Assembly (NCBI GenBank): GCA_037903355.1
Contig: JBAJFE010000039.1
Location: 310,001-374,000 of the forward strand
DNA length: 64,000 bases
Direction of reading: 5' to 3'
From: Trichuris trichiura
Taxonomy: Eukaryota > Nematoda > Enoplea > Trichinellida > Trichuridae
Of this stretch, positions 33,101 through 46,047 are shown one piece after another; position 1 is the first letter of the stretch, and each line of letters opens with the position of its first letter. Below the pieces are notes generated by a model, which was not told where the DNA came from, did not search any database, and saw nothing but the letters and a program-made list of their open reading frames with translations. Both the position numbers and the translations under genes were made by a program.

Positions 33101-36100
33101 AACAGAGATTCTTTTGTCTTTCTGAGATGAAATTGGCTCTTGAGACAAATTGTTTTCGGTTGTATGTCGTTTGAACACTGACAGCCCTGTTCAACAGTTC
33201 ATGGCTTCTTTCGTTATCTGTTAGTTTGGTGACGGCATCGCCATAACCCGTTAGCTTTTCCTGCAATAACTTGTAACGTTTCAGACCTTTCATGTGGTCA
33301 ACAAATCTGCCAAATGAAGTGTTATCCGATTCCGCTTTACTTGGTAGGAGGCGCTGCAAAAGCAGTTCTGTCGTTGTTGTACACTCTTCTCAGTGTTCAT
33401 ATGACCTACAACTAAAATAATTTTTCGCGAGAAAGGCAATTTCACCTCCAAAAGATCAAATGTTTCTCGTTTAAATCGAATAACACCACCTCAATTAGGC
33501 ATGAGAATTGGCTAGAAGTCAACATGATATGAATTGCTCTTATCATTAAAGTCAGCTGTTGCTCCATGCCACCCCCTGGCCTATAAGCAAGCATGCGACA
33601 AATTAGGACTTGTTCACATCTCTTCGATGAAGGCAGAATTAAGCAGTCCTAAACGTTCCACAACAAACTGTTTTCTGACATTTCTGTAGGATTATATCTC
33701 TTAGCTGCCCCACCGTTTGAGAAGCGCAGGTTCCTTTCTGGCAAGCATGTTTTTAATCTGTTGCGCCTTTACTGGAAAACATGCAAATCACTCGTTCTTG
33801 TCCTTGCCTAAATATAAGCCGAAACATAAGCTTTAGGTCACACTTAGGCTTAGGTAAGAGCAGGACAGGAAGGCTGACTAACTTACAGTATGACGGTGAG
33901 GCGTCTACGAGACAAGATCCGTTTCTCTAACACAAGTAGTTCATATAACACGTGTTCATATAGCGCGTTTTTGCTAATACGCAATTCTGTCCACCGGAAA
34001 GTGTGGTTAAGGATAGCTTTTGTTGTACAAGAGCTGCCTGTAAATGTCCATCCATCCATCCGTCCATCGGTAAGTTATTTGGTTTAATTTCAGTAAACTA
34101 AAAAACTGGCAATACAAAGTCTTATGATGATCAAATACAAAATTTTTTGAAATATAAATGTTGGAAAGACCGTTCAAGTACAAAGAACTCTTAAAACCCT
34201 TATCTTTATTGTTCTTGCCATTATGGGCAGTGGCAGTGAACAAGAGCGTGAACGCTTTGATATTACTGATTCGTTGGGCTCTGTTTTTCTCTAGTAATTG
34301 GTCACCCGTCTGCTAAACTTTTCTAAGGGTTGCAGAAAGAGCGTACTACCTTCACATCAAGGTATCGTGCTGCGGTCTCATAATTTAGATAAAGTAATGT
34401 TTTAATTTGAAAAACAAGATGGTCTAAGTAAAAGAAATGCGTAGTCGACATATCCACCGTACCTGTCATGACCCCGTAAGTAAAACAGAGGAATTCCACT
34501 GACGTTGCAAAAACGCTGAGGATAAATCCAAGTCCTGCGAGGGCTGAGCCAGCAAGTCCAACGATTCGGCACCCGAAAGCATTCACGAAAGCGCCTGAGA
34601 TTGGACCTAAGAAATAATTCAAAATTTTACTTGAGGTAAACACCAGCTCGAAATTCAAAATTTTTGAAAGCTAATCGACTGAGCTCTTTGCAGTAGTCAT
34701 TTGCAAAAGGCGGATTGAAGGCGGCGGGATTTTTATACAGGAGGTAAGAGCTTGGAAGGCGCAAGTACAAACGAACTTGCGATGTAGAGCAAAATCGTTT
34801 GAAGTGTTTATCGACCGTCTAAACATTAACAGCAGCCTTAATAAAGGCATGTGTTTCCTCGCAAGATTGATGCCACAGGATATCCATGAAACCGTTCCCA
34901 TATTTTTTAATCAACGCTGTATCATTAACCTCCTTTGTCATCACACGGTTCGAAATTAGAAATGAAGTAATTGATTGAATGTGTAGAATGCAAATCTAAC
35001 TTCGGATGAGAAAGGATTCGCTTGCACGTAATACTGACCTGCAGTACTCATATGATCACTTTTCTATTCATAAAAGAAGGACTTTGCATACATTTTAACG
35101 TTTATCGGTATTGCTAACATGATAGTCTCACACTTTTTCACGACTACATGGTTTCTTTTTACGCTAGCAGCTAAAACTGTTCAGTACGCTGAAAAGGTTA
35201 TGTTGGTTGTGGTTGTGAAGCTCACACATGATAAGTCACACGTTTTTTTAAAAACGGTGATTTTCATGATGCTATTCCGTCACTACTTCCCGCTGACGTT
35301 CTGATTAAACTTGGCAAGTGCCTTGCCAACGAATGGATGATCAAATTGGCCGGAAAAGTACAAACAAGTGTTTCGTACGTTTCGAAATGCTCTCGTTCTG
35401 TTGTCAGCAACGTTGGGAGCATGAGCTCGTCTATCTCTCTGAAAGCGGAACGAGAGCTTTCCAAGAGCTTCGAAAAGCTGCTACTTGTCGTCATGTAATT
35501 ATTACTAACAATCGCTAGTCTTCCTGTAGAGCAGTTATTTTGGTTTAAATACGTAAACTGACTAAAACAACGAACGGGAACAAGCCTTAAAAGACTTTCA
35601 TCCATACTCTCACTGTTTCCGTTTCTATCGTTTCAAATGCTTATCTGTTACGCAAAAGATATAAACTGTTTATTTTATATTTACACACAATTTCAAATCC
35701 CCGAAGCTTTCGGAGCCTGGCGCTCTCCGTTTTCAATGCTTTCAAATATGAGCCCTGTGCGGCAACTCACCGTATAAAATGAATGATTTGTTTTTTTCCG
35801 TAAAAATATGCATGCAATTTTAAAACGCCGTTGCAAAGTCATTCATTTTCAATTCTAATGCTTTAGTTCATATTAATTTTAAATGTTTGTTTTGTCACTA
35901 TAATTTCATCCCATCTTATCTTTGGTTTATTTCTCTTTTTCTGCTGGTGTGCCGGTAGCCGGAAAACGGTTTGCAAGGACGCTGGATTTTCTGCTTAAAA
36001 TTCATGCCCCCTGCCTTAATATGTACATTTGTCCCATCGCTACTCTCAGTTTAACGGCCGCATTTTGTGTTACAATCCGATGATGCAGCATGATTCCTTC

Positions 36101-39100
36101 TGGAAGCTACACATAGTAAAAAGGTTTCAATGGATGAATGGAGCACTGCTATAAACTTAGTACCGCATAAACTGCTGAATTTACACGCTTTCACAGGGGG
36201 TGTATTTGACCATCATCCATCGGTTGGAAACGTGTTTCTTTTGGCCAATTTCAGAAATCAAGAGCGAGCGAAAAAACCGTTCTATATTTGAAATGGTATG
36301 TGGTTGGTATTTACGGTTGTAATCCGTAAGTTTACTTAAAACAAGTATACGTCACCCTTAATAATTTCTAAATTTAAGAACAGATAATATTTTATGTTAA
36401 TGGATATCAAGCGAATGATTCAAATGTATCCTATTTAATCCACACATTTAACTTAAATTAGGAACTTTTTTTGTACAAATCAACTTAGAAAGCCCGCCTC
36501 ATTTAAAGCAACAGATATTCTTGTTGTACCATATCTGCTGTTTACAGTGCAGCGTAAACAGAGTTAGTTATGTACAAACAGCCTATACCGCTGCTAAAGA
36601 ATTTGAACAGAGCGATATCATTCCTGGTGAACATCTGCCCCCTTACTCCTGCTAAAACTTTTGTCATGCAATGTCCATGCGACTTTGGTCAGTTTTCTGA
36701 CTCCCCCTGCAGTTGAGAACGCTTTGAGAAAGCGACTAAAGCGTGACCGTATGTCTCTTTACATGAGACGTACAAAATAGTTTTAAAGTAAATCACACTG
36801 ATTGATGTTCTTCATTTAATTTTTGACGCTTCAATTCTTTATGAGAAACTGTAGCTTTGGCTAAATAAATTACTGAATGTCCCACGAGAGTACATATTGT
36901 GAACTGATATTTTTAGACTTTGAGATGCTTAAGGCTGTGAATGTTCCGGAGCAGCAACTTGAAGGCACTCCATTAAAGATATGGCTTTGTAGTGCTTCAG
37001 CAGTCTCGAGATGCTATTCCATAGTGCACTAATTAAAGACTGCTTTTTACAGCAGAAAACTGAATGAAACCTTAGTTTCAACGCCTATTTCTCCTCATCC
37101 ATACTTGAGAGTAAATAAAAATGACCAGCATCTTATCACTTTCCATTCATATTACAATTTCATACTGCTGTTGTACTGAATCTGTAGTTTAGAACGCACT
37201 AACGTCGCAGCTTACTCTCTTAAGGTCATGACATTAAAAGAACTTGCTGCGACGTTGTCATTTACACTATGCTGGTCTACGGAATGACGTAAATTCTTCT
37301 ATTCTCTCCTAAAGATGGGATGACAGTAGTCCCAAAACCTGCAAACAAAAATTTACCTACAAGGGCCCAGGATTGAAAAAATGTCGACTTTTATGTAGGA
37401 TAATATTAATTGAAACGCGTTTGTCCTGATCAGCTCACTTAGCATTACCGTTTGACTCTCATCATCCCGTTACTGTCTTCGTTTCCATGTAATCTGGGTC
37501 GCAACGATTAACCCGTGCAGAGATGAATATTGACATTGGCCTTTTTCTGTATTTATTACAATTAGCTCGTTTGCTCAGCAATTTGAGGATGTTTACATGT
37601 GCTGAACAGCACCCGTGTTGCAAAATATAGTATGCGATCCACTATCCAGAAGTTTTGAGAGTTGACGTGATGTCATAGGTGAAAACTCTGCACGTGACCT
37701 TTTGCTGCAAACCTTTAGCACATTAATCTGGAATAGCTACTGCTGCTGATAGTAGCACATTCGCTGATGAGTATAACAACCTACCTAACAGATGTTCACT
37801 CGTTTTGTGCAGGACTGATGTGATGTAAAGTGTAACATTGCTTCGCCTATCTTAAGATGTACATTTAAAGGTGTTAGTCGTTTCCCTTGCTGCACTGCTG
37901 TTAAATTGTTAAGGCTAATTGTTCGGTCTTTCTTCTCAGATTGATAATCTTACGGGCTGCAGTGGCACAGAAAAGGAGAACATTTATGAAACACCTCATA
38001 TATCAAAAAGTCCAGAAAATTGTGAAATTTACGAATATTTGTGATCCCCAGCGTTCCAAATAGTATCCCGACTACTAAGCTTTCTTGTTACACTATGCGA
38101 CTAAAGCGAAAGAAATTTTGGAATTTTTCATAGGAGCTATGCTAATTTTCTTCTTAACTAACGGGATTGACATAGGATTAACATAGTCAAGAAATGTTTT
38201 CCTGTAGACCAGTGTTTCTCACGGTCAGGTTCGTCAGGGCCCCCTGTGAACGTTTCCGAGCTTTCAGGCCCCCCAAGTTCTGATTAGTCTATTTCGAGCG
38301 CGCTCATTGCCTGGATAGCAGAACGGAGGGTATCCGGTGCCTTATGGAAGCGTTGTGCCATGGTAGTACACGATCAGTCGACAGTGAAAGTCTTTCTACG
38401 TTTCTGGCATCAGGTGCAGTAACCCATTGATGATGGCGCGGGATTCAGCAAACCAGGAAAGGCTTAGTATAGCTTTTTGGGGAGACATCTGAGATCTTGC
38501 GCACCCGTGATCACTACCTGTCCAGCGAAGTTAGGATATAGAAAGGGCAACTGAGAACCGCACCGTATACGTTTGATTTTTTCCAAGTATCTTGTTTATT
38601 ACGTTGAATGCCTTTACGTTGAAGTGTTTTTTGTTGTTTCTTCCTATTTGGCGTGAGTTCTTGAACAGTCTTTGCAGGGGCACCTAAGCCTGAACCAAAA
38701 CTTAGCATAGCTGAAGCGTTGGGTCTTTTTCTACGTAAACTGAAAATTAGAAGCACTCAAGCTACATATACCGGTCATATGAAAGTCGCCACGGAACAAT
38801 GCCCTCTTACGCTGTGCCATCACGTGTCATCAGTAACCTGATTATCAGTCATCATACTGCTGTGACATAACGGGGAAATGCTGCCGCAGGTGGTCACGTT
38901 CAGGCAAAAACGTAACAAGATTTGGTAGTGCGCATAGGTTTCATGTTGATTTATCTTGGCGACGTTCTCGTGGCCACGGGTTCGCGCCAGGGATAGTTCG
39001 GTCATTTCTGACAATCCCTACACAGGTTCAGTGCTCACGGTCTCGTCGTGAACCTGACAAACGTCAATACGATCGCTCCTCTATCGACTTTCTGGGCTAC

Positions 39101-41989
39101 GTATTTGATCAGCATAGACCAGCCTTATTGGCGACCAAGAATGACGCCATTTACAAACCCTTAAATCTTGCTCCGCGAAGGGATTGCGGGAGTTTGCTGA
39201 TATGGCCAACCCTTAATGCCACTTCACGGCTGGCGCTACTAAAATTATGCAAGCGTTTTACAAAGCTCAACCATTTCAAAGAACTAGCTTCGAATGAAGT
39301 TACTAAGTCGCCTCCCACCTTACAAAAGTCGCATCAGCAAAAACAACGACGTTGCCTAGTTTTCACCTCAACTCGTTAATAACAATCACAGTCGACGCAA
39401 CCAATAGGCCTAGGCGGCGCTCTGGAGCAACTGGCGAAGAACATGCAGGAGCCATTCACCTTCTTGAGTTGTCAGTTGAAAGACCCTCATAAAGGTGCAG
39501 TACCTTCGACAGAGAACTAATAATCCTCTACCTGGCCATTCAGCGTTTCTGCTTCTTTGTTCAAAGTGGCGAATTTATTGCCTTTTTTGACCACAAACCG
39601 CTTACATTTGCCCTTGTTAAACCCCTAACCATGATCGGCCTGCCAGCAGCGTCACCTGACCTTTGTGTCAAAGTTCAGCATGTTGCTGGAAAGAAGGCCG
39701 GAAACAGTCTTCGTAACCGGTCTCAAACCGCATTATTCAAATGTTGACTAGTCGGTGCAGGTGGCGTGACTTCACCGCAAAGGAAACCCTCCGAGACAAG
39801 ATCAGCCTTCGCCACAGCCATTGGCGGTTTTGCAATTGCGAGATACACGTGCCTATACTAGACTAGATCACTAGACGTCTCATCCAGAAATCTTACCACT
39901 TCCGATACACTGGTTAGAGAGTGCGGCTCTGCAAGCAGACTATATAAGTCGTCCGGGAACTCCTACTATAGTAGGAATGTTGAACCCACTGATCTTTCTA
40001 TTTTTACTATTTTATTGGAATTATTAAAGGCTTTAGACTGGTCAGATGCTTTGCCAAAATCTTAATCCAAAAGTAGACTCCTCTCTGTTTCAATTGTCAA
40101 AAGTCTACGGCATTTTCCTATTTTAGCTCCCCTCGACCTGCAGTTGATGGCTGACTGCCACGAGCGCGATTTAGATCTGCGCCGCATAAAAGAAGACCTA
40201 CTCGTAAGGAGTGAAACCATGATTACTCGAGACAATTGTAGCGGACGGTAGTAGCACACTAGTCAATAAAAATAGATGCTGCAACCTGTCCAGCTGACTT
40301 TTCCGGAAGTTCCGTCTCCGCCTATATAAGCCCGTCGCGGTAACTATGTTCTCCGTCTTGCTCAAGACGGAGTCGTAACCCCCCGAAAGCACCGAATGCA
40401 GTTAGTTGCGCTCCGTTGTCTTTCCTGATAATTACAATCCATCCTCTGGTAGAGCGAATGCTTTGTTTAAGTGTAAATACTACATTTAAAAAACTGGAAA
40501 AGCCGTGGAAAGGTCTTTAAATGAAAAAACTCAAACCAGTCGAAAAAGCTTGCTTTCAGGAGGATGAAAATGTGTGCATTCAGCGAGCACTTGCGATCGA
40601 GTTCCATAGGCTTGAAAGAGAAGTAGTTTTTCTAGTTTTAAAATCGTATGCCTAATTTGTAAATAGGAGAAAATAGAACGCCCGATTAAATGCAGGAATA
40701 TCTGCGCTGACAGATCGTCTAAGATAAGCGTTATTTGAAATGCTCCTTAAAGGGTTGAGCAGATCGATGAGAAATGTAATCATACTGCTTCCTGACAAAG
40801 GCCACGCAGAAGGACAGACGTTCATCACTTGTTATTATCGCTAAAATGGGAAGAGATAACTGATGCTTCCGCTAAAAGCAATTGACTGAGCTGCTGTATT
40901 AAATCATCCGTTTGTTTACAGGGCAAACTGCAGGAATAAACTAGCATGAATCCGCAATACACGTTATATCTGCTGCGCTGCAAAATGGATTACTTCTCGA
41001 AAAAAGAGACGATTTGAAACATTGGGGCCATTAGCCGGTAAAAGGTGATTAAACAGCTCGCTAAATAAGTTGACAGTATTTACAAACACTCTGTCCGGCT
41101 TCAAGGCTAACTTGACCAGAAAAGCTCATTTCCATTAAAAACTGCCTGAATAGTGGATTACTCAGTAGTGCAAGGTGAGAGCTCCATTATCTCTGTAGTT
41201 AAACATTTTAAGGGCACAATAATGGTGTAATCAGACCCATTTGCGCGCTACAATTGGGCCCGTTGAAAGCTTCAACTTATGTTTATAAAAAGATGAAAGC
41301 TCATTAGCATGCGCTCGTAGTATGTCCTTTCTCTGCCATGTGTACTTTTACCTTCAAACATAAAACATGAAAAATGTGAAAATGCCGAACCTAAAAGGCT
41401 AACCCAGCTTATTGAATCGTGTGAGGCCTGATCAACTAAAGAGTACCGCCAGACAATATTTATGATTCATTAAAGAAGAAATCATTAATTTAAAAACTGC
41501 CAAAGAATCTGCGGTGAAGTAAATGTAGGGTACGTTTGGAGAAGACAAAATTAGTTTCGAATTTTACAGATGCTAAACTTTCAGAAATTCCTTCGTACTA
41601 AACAATGGCAATTAATTAGGAAAAACCAGTGTAAACAGTTCACCTGTCAAAGAGTAGAACATGTTTTGCAAAGAGAAGACCAAGGAAACCGATGAAGGAG
41701 TGGACATAAAATATTTAGTCCATATTGGGATAAACGCTTGTCCAGCGCTGAGAAGAATTCCGTCAAATATTACACTGCTGACAAAGACGGCCATCACCAC
41801 AACCCATCCCCATCCACCGTCTGCTCGAGCGATCAGTGCATCCGCGATTAGCTGCTCTCCTTTAGTTACTGGCGGCATGTTGGCATCTGGCCGCTCAGGG
41901 GTCGACTTCTTACTTCTACCGTTGCTAGCTTCTTGCATGTCAATGGATTGACTGATGCTTCGTATTCTTGTCGGCAGATCAGATGGCAT
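30198..41989 (-). CDS. SLC16/monocarboxylate transporter-like MFS protein
   Basis: Six exons in transcript order: 41989-41644, 34606-34463, 32668-32109, 32024-31418, 31363-31238 and 30412-30198. They give 665 residues. After a 56-residue polar N terminus comes DGGWGWVV, the SLC16 signature at the start of helix 1. [20 protein letters not shown] follows (helices 2-3), then [11 protein letters not shown] (helix 4) and [16 protein letters not shown] (helix 5). A long hydrophilic loop of some 200 residues separates helices 6 and 7 and contains [16 protein letters not shown], a motif of the MCT14-like branch. The second half carries [19 protein letters not shown] and FLGPPMAG, matching helices 10-11. 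A short cytoplasmic tail follows. Family members carry monocarboxylates or related small acids across the plasma membrane; the substrate is not predictable here. The first intron is 7.0 kb and holds a decayed Gypsy element; the second holds a Penelope-like fragment. The start is the Met at 41989, but the frame is open further upstream. Confidence 0.88.
33078..33400 (-). pseudogene. Possible Penelope-like element polyprotein fragment
   Basis: A 93-codon frame on the minus strand within a transporter intron. Its end ([15 protein letters not shown]) resembles the LPYI.GTSE segment that follows the reverse transcriptase in Penelope-like elements. The helical charged part ahead of it fits the thumb/linker region. 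The match is short, so this is tentative. Confidence 0.35.
34607..38900. other. Intronic sequence of the transporter
   Basis: First part of a 7.0-kb intron. 35666-35735 is a diverged relative of the repeat at 27185-27240. CAGTGTTTCTCACGG at about 38210, followed by GGGCCCCC, resembles a hAT-type terminus. No gene is seen. Confidence 0.4.
39000..39770 (+). pseudogene. Decayed Gypsy-like (Ty3) pol fragment
   Basis: The plus strand reads [13 protein letters not shown] (39077-39115), the end of a Ty3/Gypsy reverse transcriptase. It then gives [13 protein letters not shown] followed by DHKPLTFAL (39540-39615), the RNase H core, then RQQRHLTF and [11 protein letters not shown], matching the H..GK.N..AD stretch. 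Several frame changes separate these blocks, so it is dead. It sits in sense opposite to the host transporter gene. TATATAAG at about 39938 and 40323 may be LTR promoter remnants. Confidence 0.65.
40351..40372. repeat. Perfect 9-bp-stem hairpin
   Basis: CTCCGTCTT, loop GCTC, AAGACGGAG, 28 bp downstream of a TATATAAG box. This could be the R region of a decayed LTR. Confidence 0.5.
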
Positions 41990-44525
41990 GCTTAATAGAA
42001 TTGATAATTTCTCAAAAATTACGGCACGCTGACAAAAATCGCAATATTTTATTATTCTGTACTCAGTGTGACATTGCAATAAAAGATAACTTTGCCCTAA
42101 CGTTTCGCAACAAATGATCGGTAAAATTGTAAAATAAAGTAGTTCAACGCACTTGCTTTTCCTTTGGTGATTAAATGGCACTGCTGTAGTTTATTTTAAA
42201 AACAGCTGGTTTTTACGGCAGAACAAATTAAATGGAACTCGCTGTCTCCTGCCGGAATGTGAGCAGCAACGAAGAACAAGTCAATCAGATCGTTCGAAGT
42301 GTAGAATTCCAAATCCAGTTTCTGGTTGATGCCTTGTAGGTTACAAGCGCGTGCTTCGTGATTGCTTACTCTGTTCTTTGTGCCGATGAAGCAGTTTGCT
42401 TTTGCCCCTTTGACAGAAGGTAAACAGGTCCCACCGAATAACAAAATTTGCGCAAGAGACTATTGAACAAATATACTTTCGCGGAACGGCATCAAAGGAA
42501 GTTCACGTCGTTTGAAACATTCAGCAGAAACAGGATATTTATTGATAGATAAATGCTGATAACTCCAATTTTTCATAGCAGATGTTTGCAGAAAGGTTGC
42601 TTAAAACTGTTTGTTTGTTCATGTAATGCAAAATTTTAGCAGCTGAAGCAAACATGTTAGAATAGAAACTTAGTTATCTTACAACCGCTGACAGCAGACC
42701 TTATCGGAACATTATTTGAGCAACTGATTGTCCTCTTCGATGTGTTCAATAAATGTATCTACTATAATACGCTTAAGCTTATCGCTGAGAAATGCATGTA
42801 ATTCCGACAAAAAATTAGTACGTAAACAGTTTGAGCGAGAGAGTACAGTTCAGCGCTAAAAGCACACTTTGTTTGACACACAATCCAAGCATTTCCCCTC
42901 TTGGTTATGACAGAACTGAAGCATTCCGAAAGCTTTGAAACCTTGACTAGTTCCGAATTTTACCATTAATCACTCATTTTCCTCTAAGATTTTTGCGGTG
43001 TTTTCATTCATCCATCTATAGTGCAGATGTTTATTTTAATTACAGATGCTCACTACGTCAAGGAAAAATGGGGAAGCCTTAAGTAAACAAGTAAGAATAC
43101 TGTCTTTTTACCGCCGAGACTTTTCTGTCGTTTTATTTGCCGTTCGTTACTAGTGATACTCTAAACCATTAGGTTCAGAATAATCAGTATGCAGTGATTG
43201 AAAATACATGAATTGCGACATGGCGGTTCCACAAGTCTATCCGGCAGCGTGAACAATTCCGTCCCAGTAGGTCTGACAAATGGTTGTTGGTCAAATGCTG
43301 GCTGCTAAATGTCCTGTACCTGAATAAGTACACTACGTCTCGTGGTAGCCTTCGACTAATGAAGCAATGTTTTTTTAATACTTTTAGTTCTGCCTATCCG
43401 AAAAGTATTAATCGCACCGTTCGAATCTTTAGAAACAGAATGCGTGCTTTGCATGCGTTATCACGTCGTTATTTTTCTTTCTTCCAGGATATACACAACC
43501 TTCACCGTACTAAATAAGATGTGCAGGAACAAATAGGCTGTTCGAAATGTTTAGCGAGCAAATAAATTTTGTTTTGATAAAAGCTCAGTGGGCGCTAGTT
43601 GACTTGTCCTCAGAAATTATTTTTAATGGTCTCTTAATTAGCTTGCAAATTCTAGTACACAAACGCTTCAAAGCTAAGAAAAAGTGGTATTCAGTGAGCG
43701 ATAGGTCTGGAGAACGAAAAAATGGATGAGGATATCGGGGCTAAAATCTCTTTTCCTCTAGCGCGTGGGGCAGTGCATTGCCTTGCAGAAGTATTAAGTG
43801 CTGTCTGTACCTTTTAATTGCAAGCTGCAGTTTGACAACACATCTTTGAAGTGATTATTTGCTCAGGTATAACTAACCGGTACCGAATTATTCCTATGGT
43901 ACGTCGCCAAACGGTAACTTGGAATGAGTTATTTGTTTTAACAGCTCACAAGTGTTTCGTTGACTTTTCTTATGCATATGCTTTTTATTTGAAAACATGA
44001 AGAACTCATTGGAACCTTTCAGGGAGTTCTTTCTCCGTCAACGATGAAGTGAAAATCATGCACACACGAATGAAAAGGAAAAGAAAGCAGCTTTTGTTTG
44101 TTTCGAGTGAGGTTTTCACATTTTCAAGTAACATTTTACCTTCCAACAGACTTATCGGTAAAGAATATAGATTAAACTCCCAGCAGTGTGTATAACTTTT
44201 CTGAGATAAACATCCGGTCTTGAGAAGCTCCCTGATGGACTGTATGATTGACCGAAGGTTTTAGGCTGGCACGCAGAGCTAGAGTGAAGCAGGAGTAGCT
44301 TAGTGTTAATGGCAGCATAGCGAAGCAAGCAACTAGTCCGAACGGGGCGCACTCGCACAGAATGAGAAAACGAAGATTATAGCAAGATGCGATGTGTCAA
44401 TTCTTATAGCGCCGTGACTGATAGCCACCGCGTAGCCTCTTGACTTCCTGTGCCAAATGCTGTTCGCATTAACAAGTGTTCGAGGCATCTTTCTATTATT
44501 TTTTTGAACACATGGTGCTTCTTTC

Positions 44526-44598
<73 letters not shown>

Positions 44599-46047
44599 TG
44601 CGTTACTACTGTTGTTAAATATACTCGTATGATTCTCTGCTTACTGTGGTCATATAGTTAGTACTGTTAGCAAATGTATAATCATGATGAACATTTATTT
44701 ACGAATGTTGAATTATTTTTTACAGTATCCTTTATGCTGGCCGCAGGTGTGTTTGCAAAGGGCCGCATATTTGAGACGTCCCGTCTAAGAGACACCAAAC
44801 CAAACAGTTCGCTGCGCAAAACCGGCAGCAAGATTTCCTGCAGGCATTGTTGCCTGCGAAAACCCTATCGCTTTAACATTCGGTAGTCCGAACACGTTCG
44901 CATTCAAGTATATGACTCATTAGGAGATTGTAACTAGGCAAACTGAAGCGCGACGCAGAGCCAAAAACAGAGTATATTAAGCCCTGTACAACACACTGCT
45001 TTGGAATAATCTTTTTTTTACGCTTCCGACTTTCAACGCTCAAAAATATTGCTGACGACGCCACTTTGCAATCAACCGCTGTTCCATTGCAGACAACTAC
45101 TGCTTAATGCAAAGTGCATCTACGATTGTTTATAACCTCGTAAATACTACGTTGGACGTGCTTTAATTTCTTCTAAAATTGAAGATACTCTTCGCACGCA
45201 TACATTTTGTCCAAAGCTACGGACATGTACAGAAGGTAATTGTACTTCATTATCGTATTTCAATACTGTGTTCGCGCTGATAATTGTTGCTTGCACATTT
45301 GATGAATCATTGCATTTCACGTTTCCCATTGGAAATTCTGTCTGAGTCGTAGAGATTTGTAAAATAGCAGTGGTTTTGCATGCAAAATAAAAAGCTTATA
45401 GGGTTTCTTTTTGCTTTGAATGCGTTCGTTTTGCTTTAAGTTTTCTTTTTCAAACTTTTTCGTTCTTTATTGACTTGCCAGCGATGGCGTTTTTTGCATG
45501 GGTTGATTTACGTTACAATTTGCTGAGTTTCGTTCACTCCTTTGTTGATTGTATCTGGGGTTTCTAAAGCATTTACTTCCTTGTAAACTTGACGTGACGA
45601 CTCGTTTAATTGCAAGTGCTCGCTTTCATTTTAAACATGTGCTACCGGTGTGGCGTAGTTTTTACTACCAGGACGTAATACGAATAGTTTATGCAGTAGT
45701 TGGTTGGCAGAATTGATTTCGAGGGACCATTGACCATGAGACTGCATAATGCGCTTCGATTGTGGGGCTCTTTTAATGCGTGAGTCGTTTACGAGCCTCC
45801 TTGCTTGTTCCAATGCTCGTTTTCATTAGTTGCTGTCAACGGGGAGCGTTCACGAGTGGTTTGCGTCGGTTATTCATAGTTGTAGAATTTTGCTTTCTAA
45901 AAAACCGCCCACATGTTTATTCGCAAGTTCCGTTGTCGTGTCAGCACTTTTTTGAGTCATTTTTCTACTTTATCGAAGGGCATTTGTGCAACAGTAGTAT
46001 GTTTTAATTTTGTAGGTCTTGTGGATCCAGATGTATCTGTGGCCGCC
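41990..46047. other. Long intergenic region between divergent transporter and FERM genes
   Basis: No coding family is recognisable on either strand. Apart from the ATT microsatellite I see only short open frames. Upstream promoters and untranslated exons of both neighbours would lie here. 45900-46047 reads into the first coding exon of the FERM gene. Confidence 0.4.
44527..44598. repeat. (ATT)n microsatellite
   Basis: About 24 perfect ATT units. The open frames across it encode only Leu or Ile runs and are not genes. Confidence 0.97.

Noticed and set aside
42196..42444. 82-codon open frame upstream of the transporter
   Set aside because: No splice or family support. It might be an untranslated or regulatory stretch of the transporter, but nothing shows it.
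44450..44661. Open frames encoding long Leu and Ile runs
   Set aside because: They are translations of the (ATT)n microsatellite.
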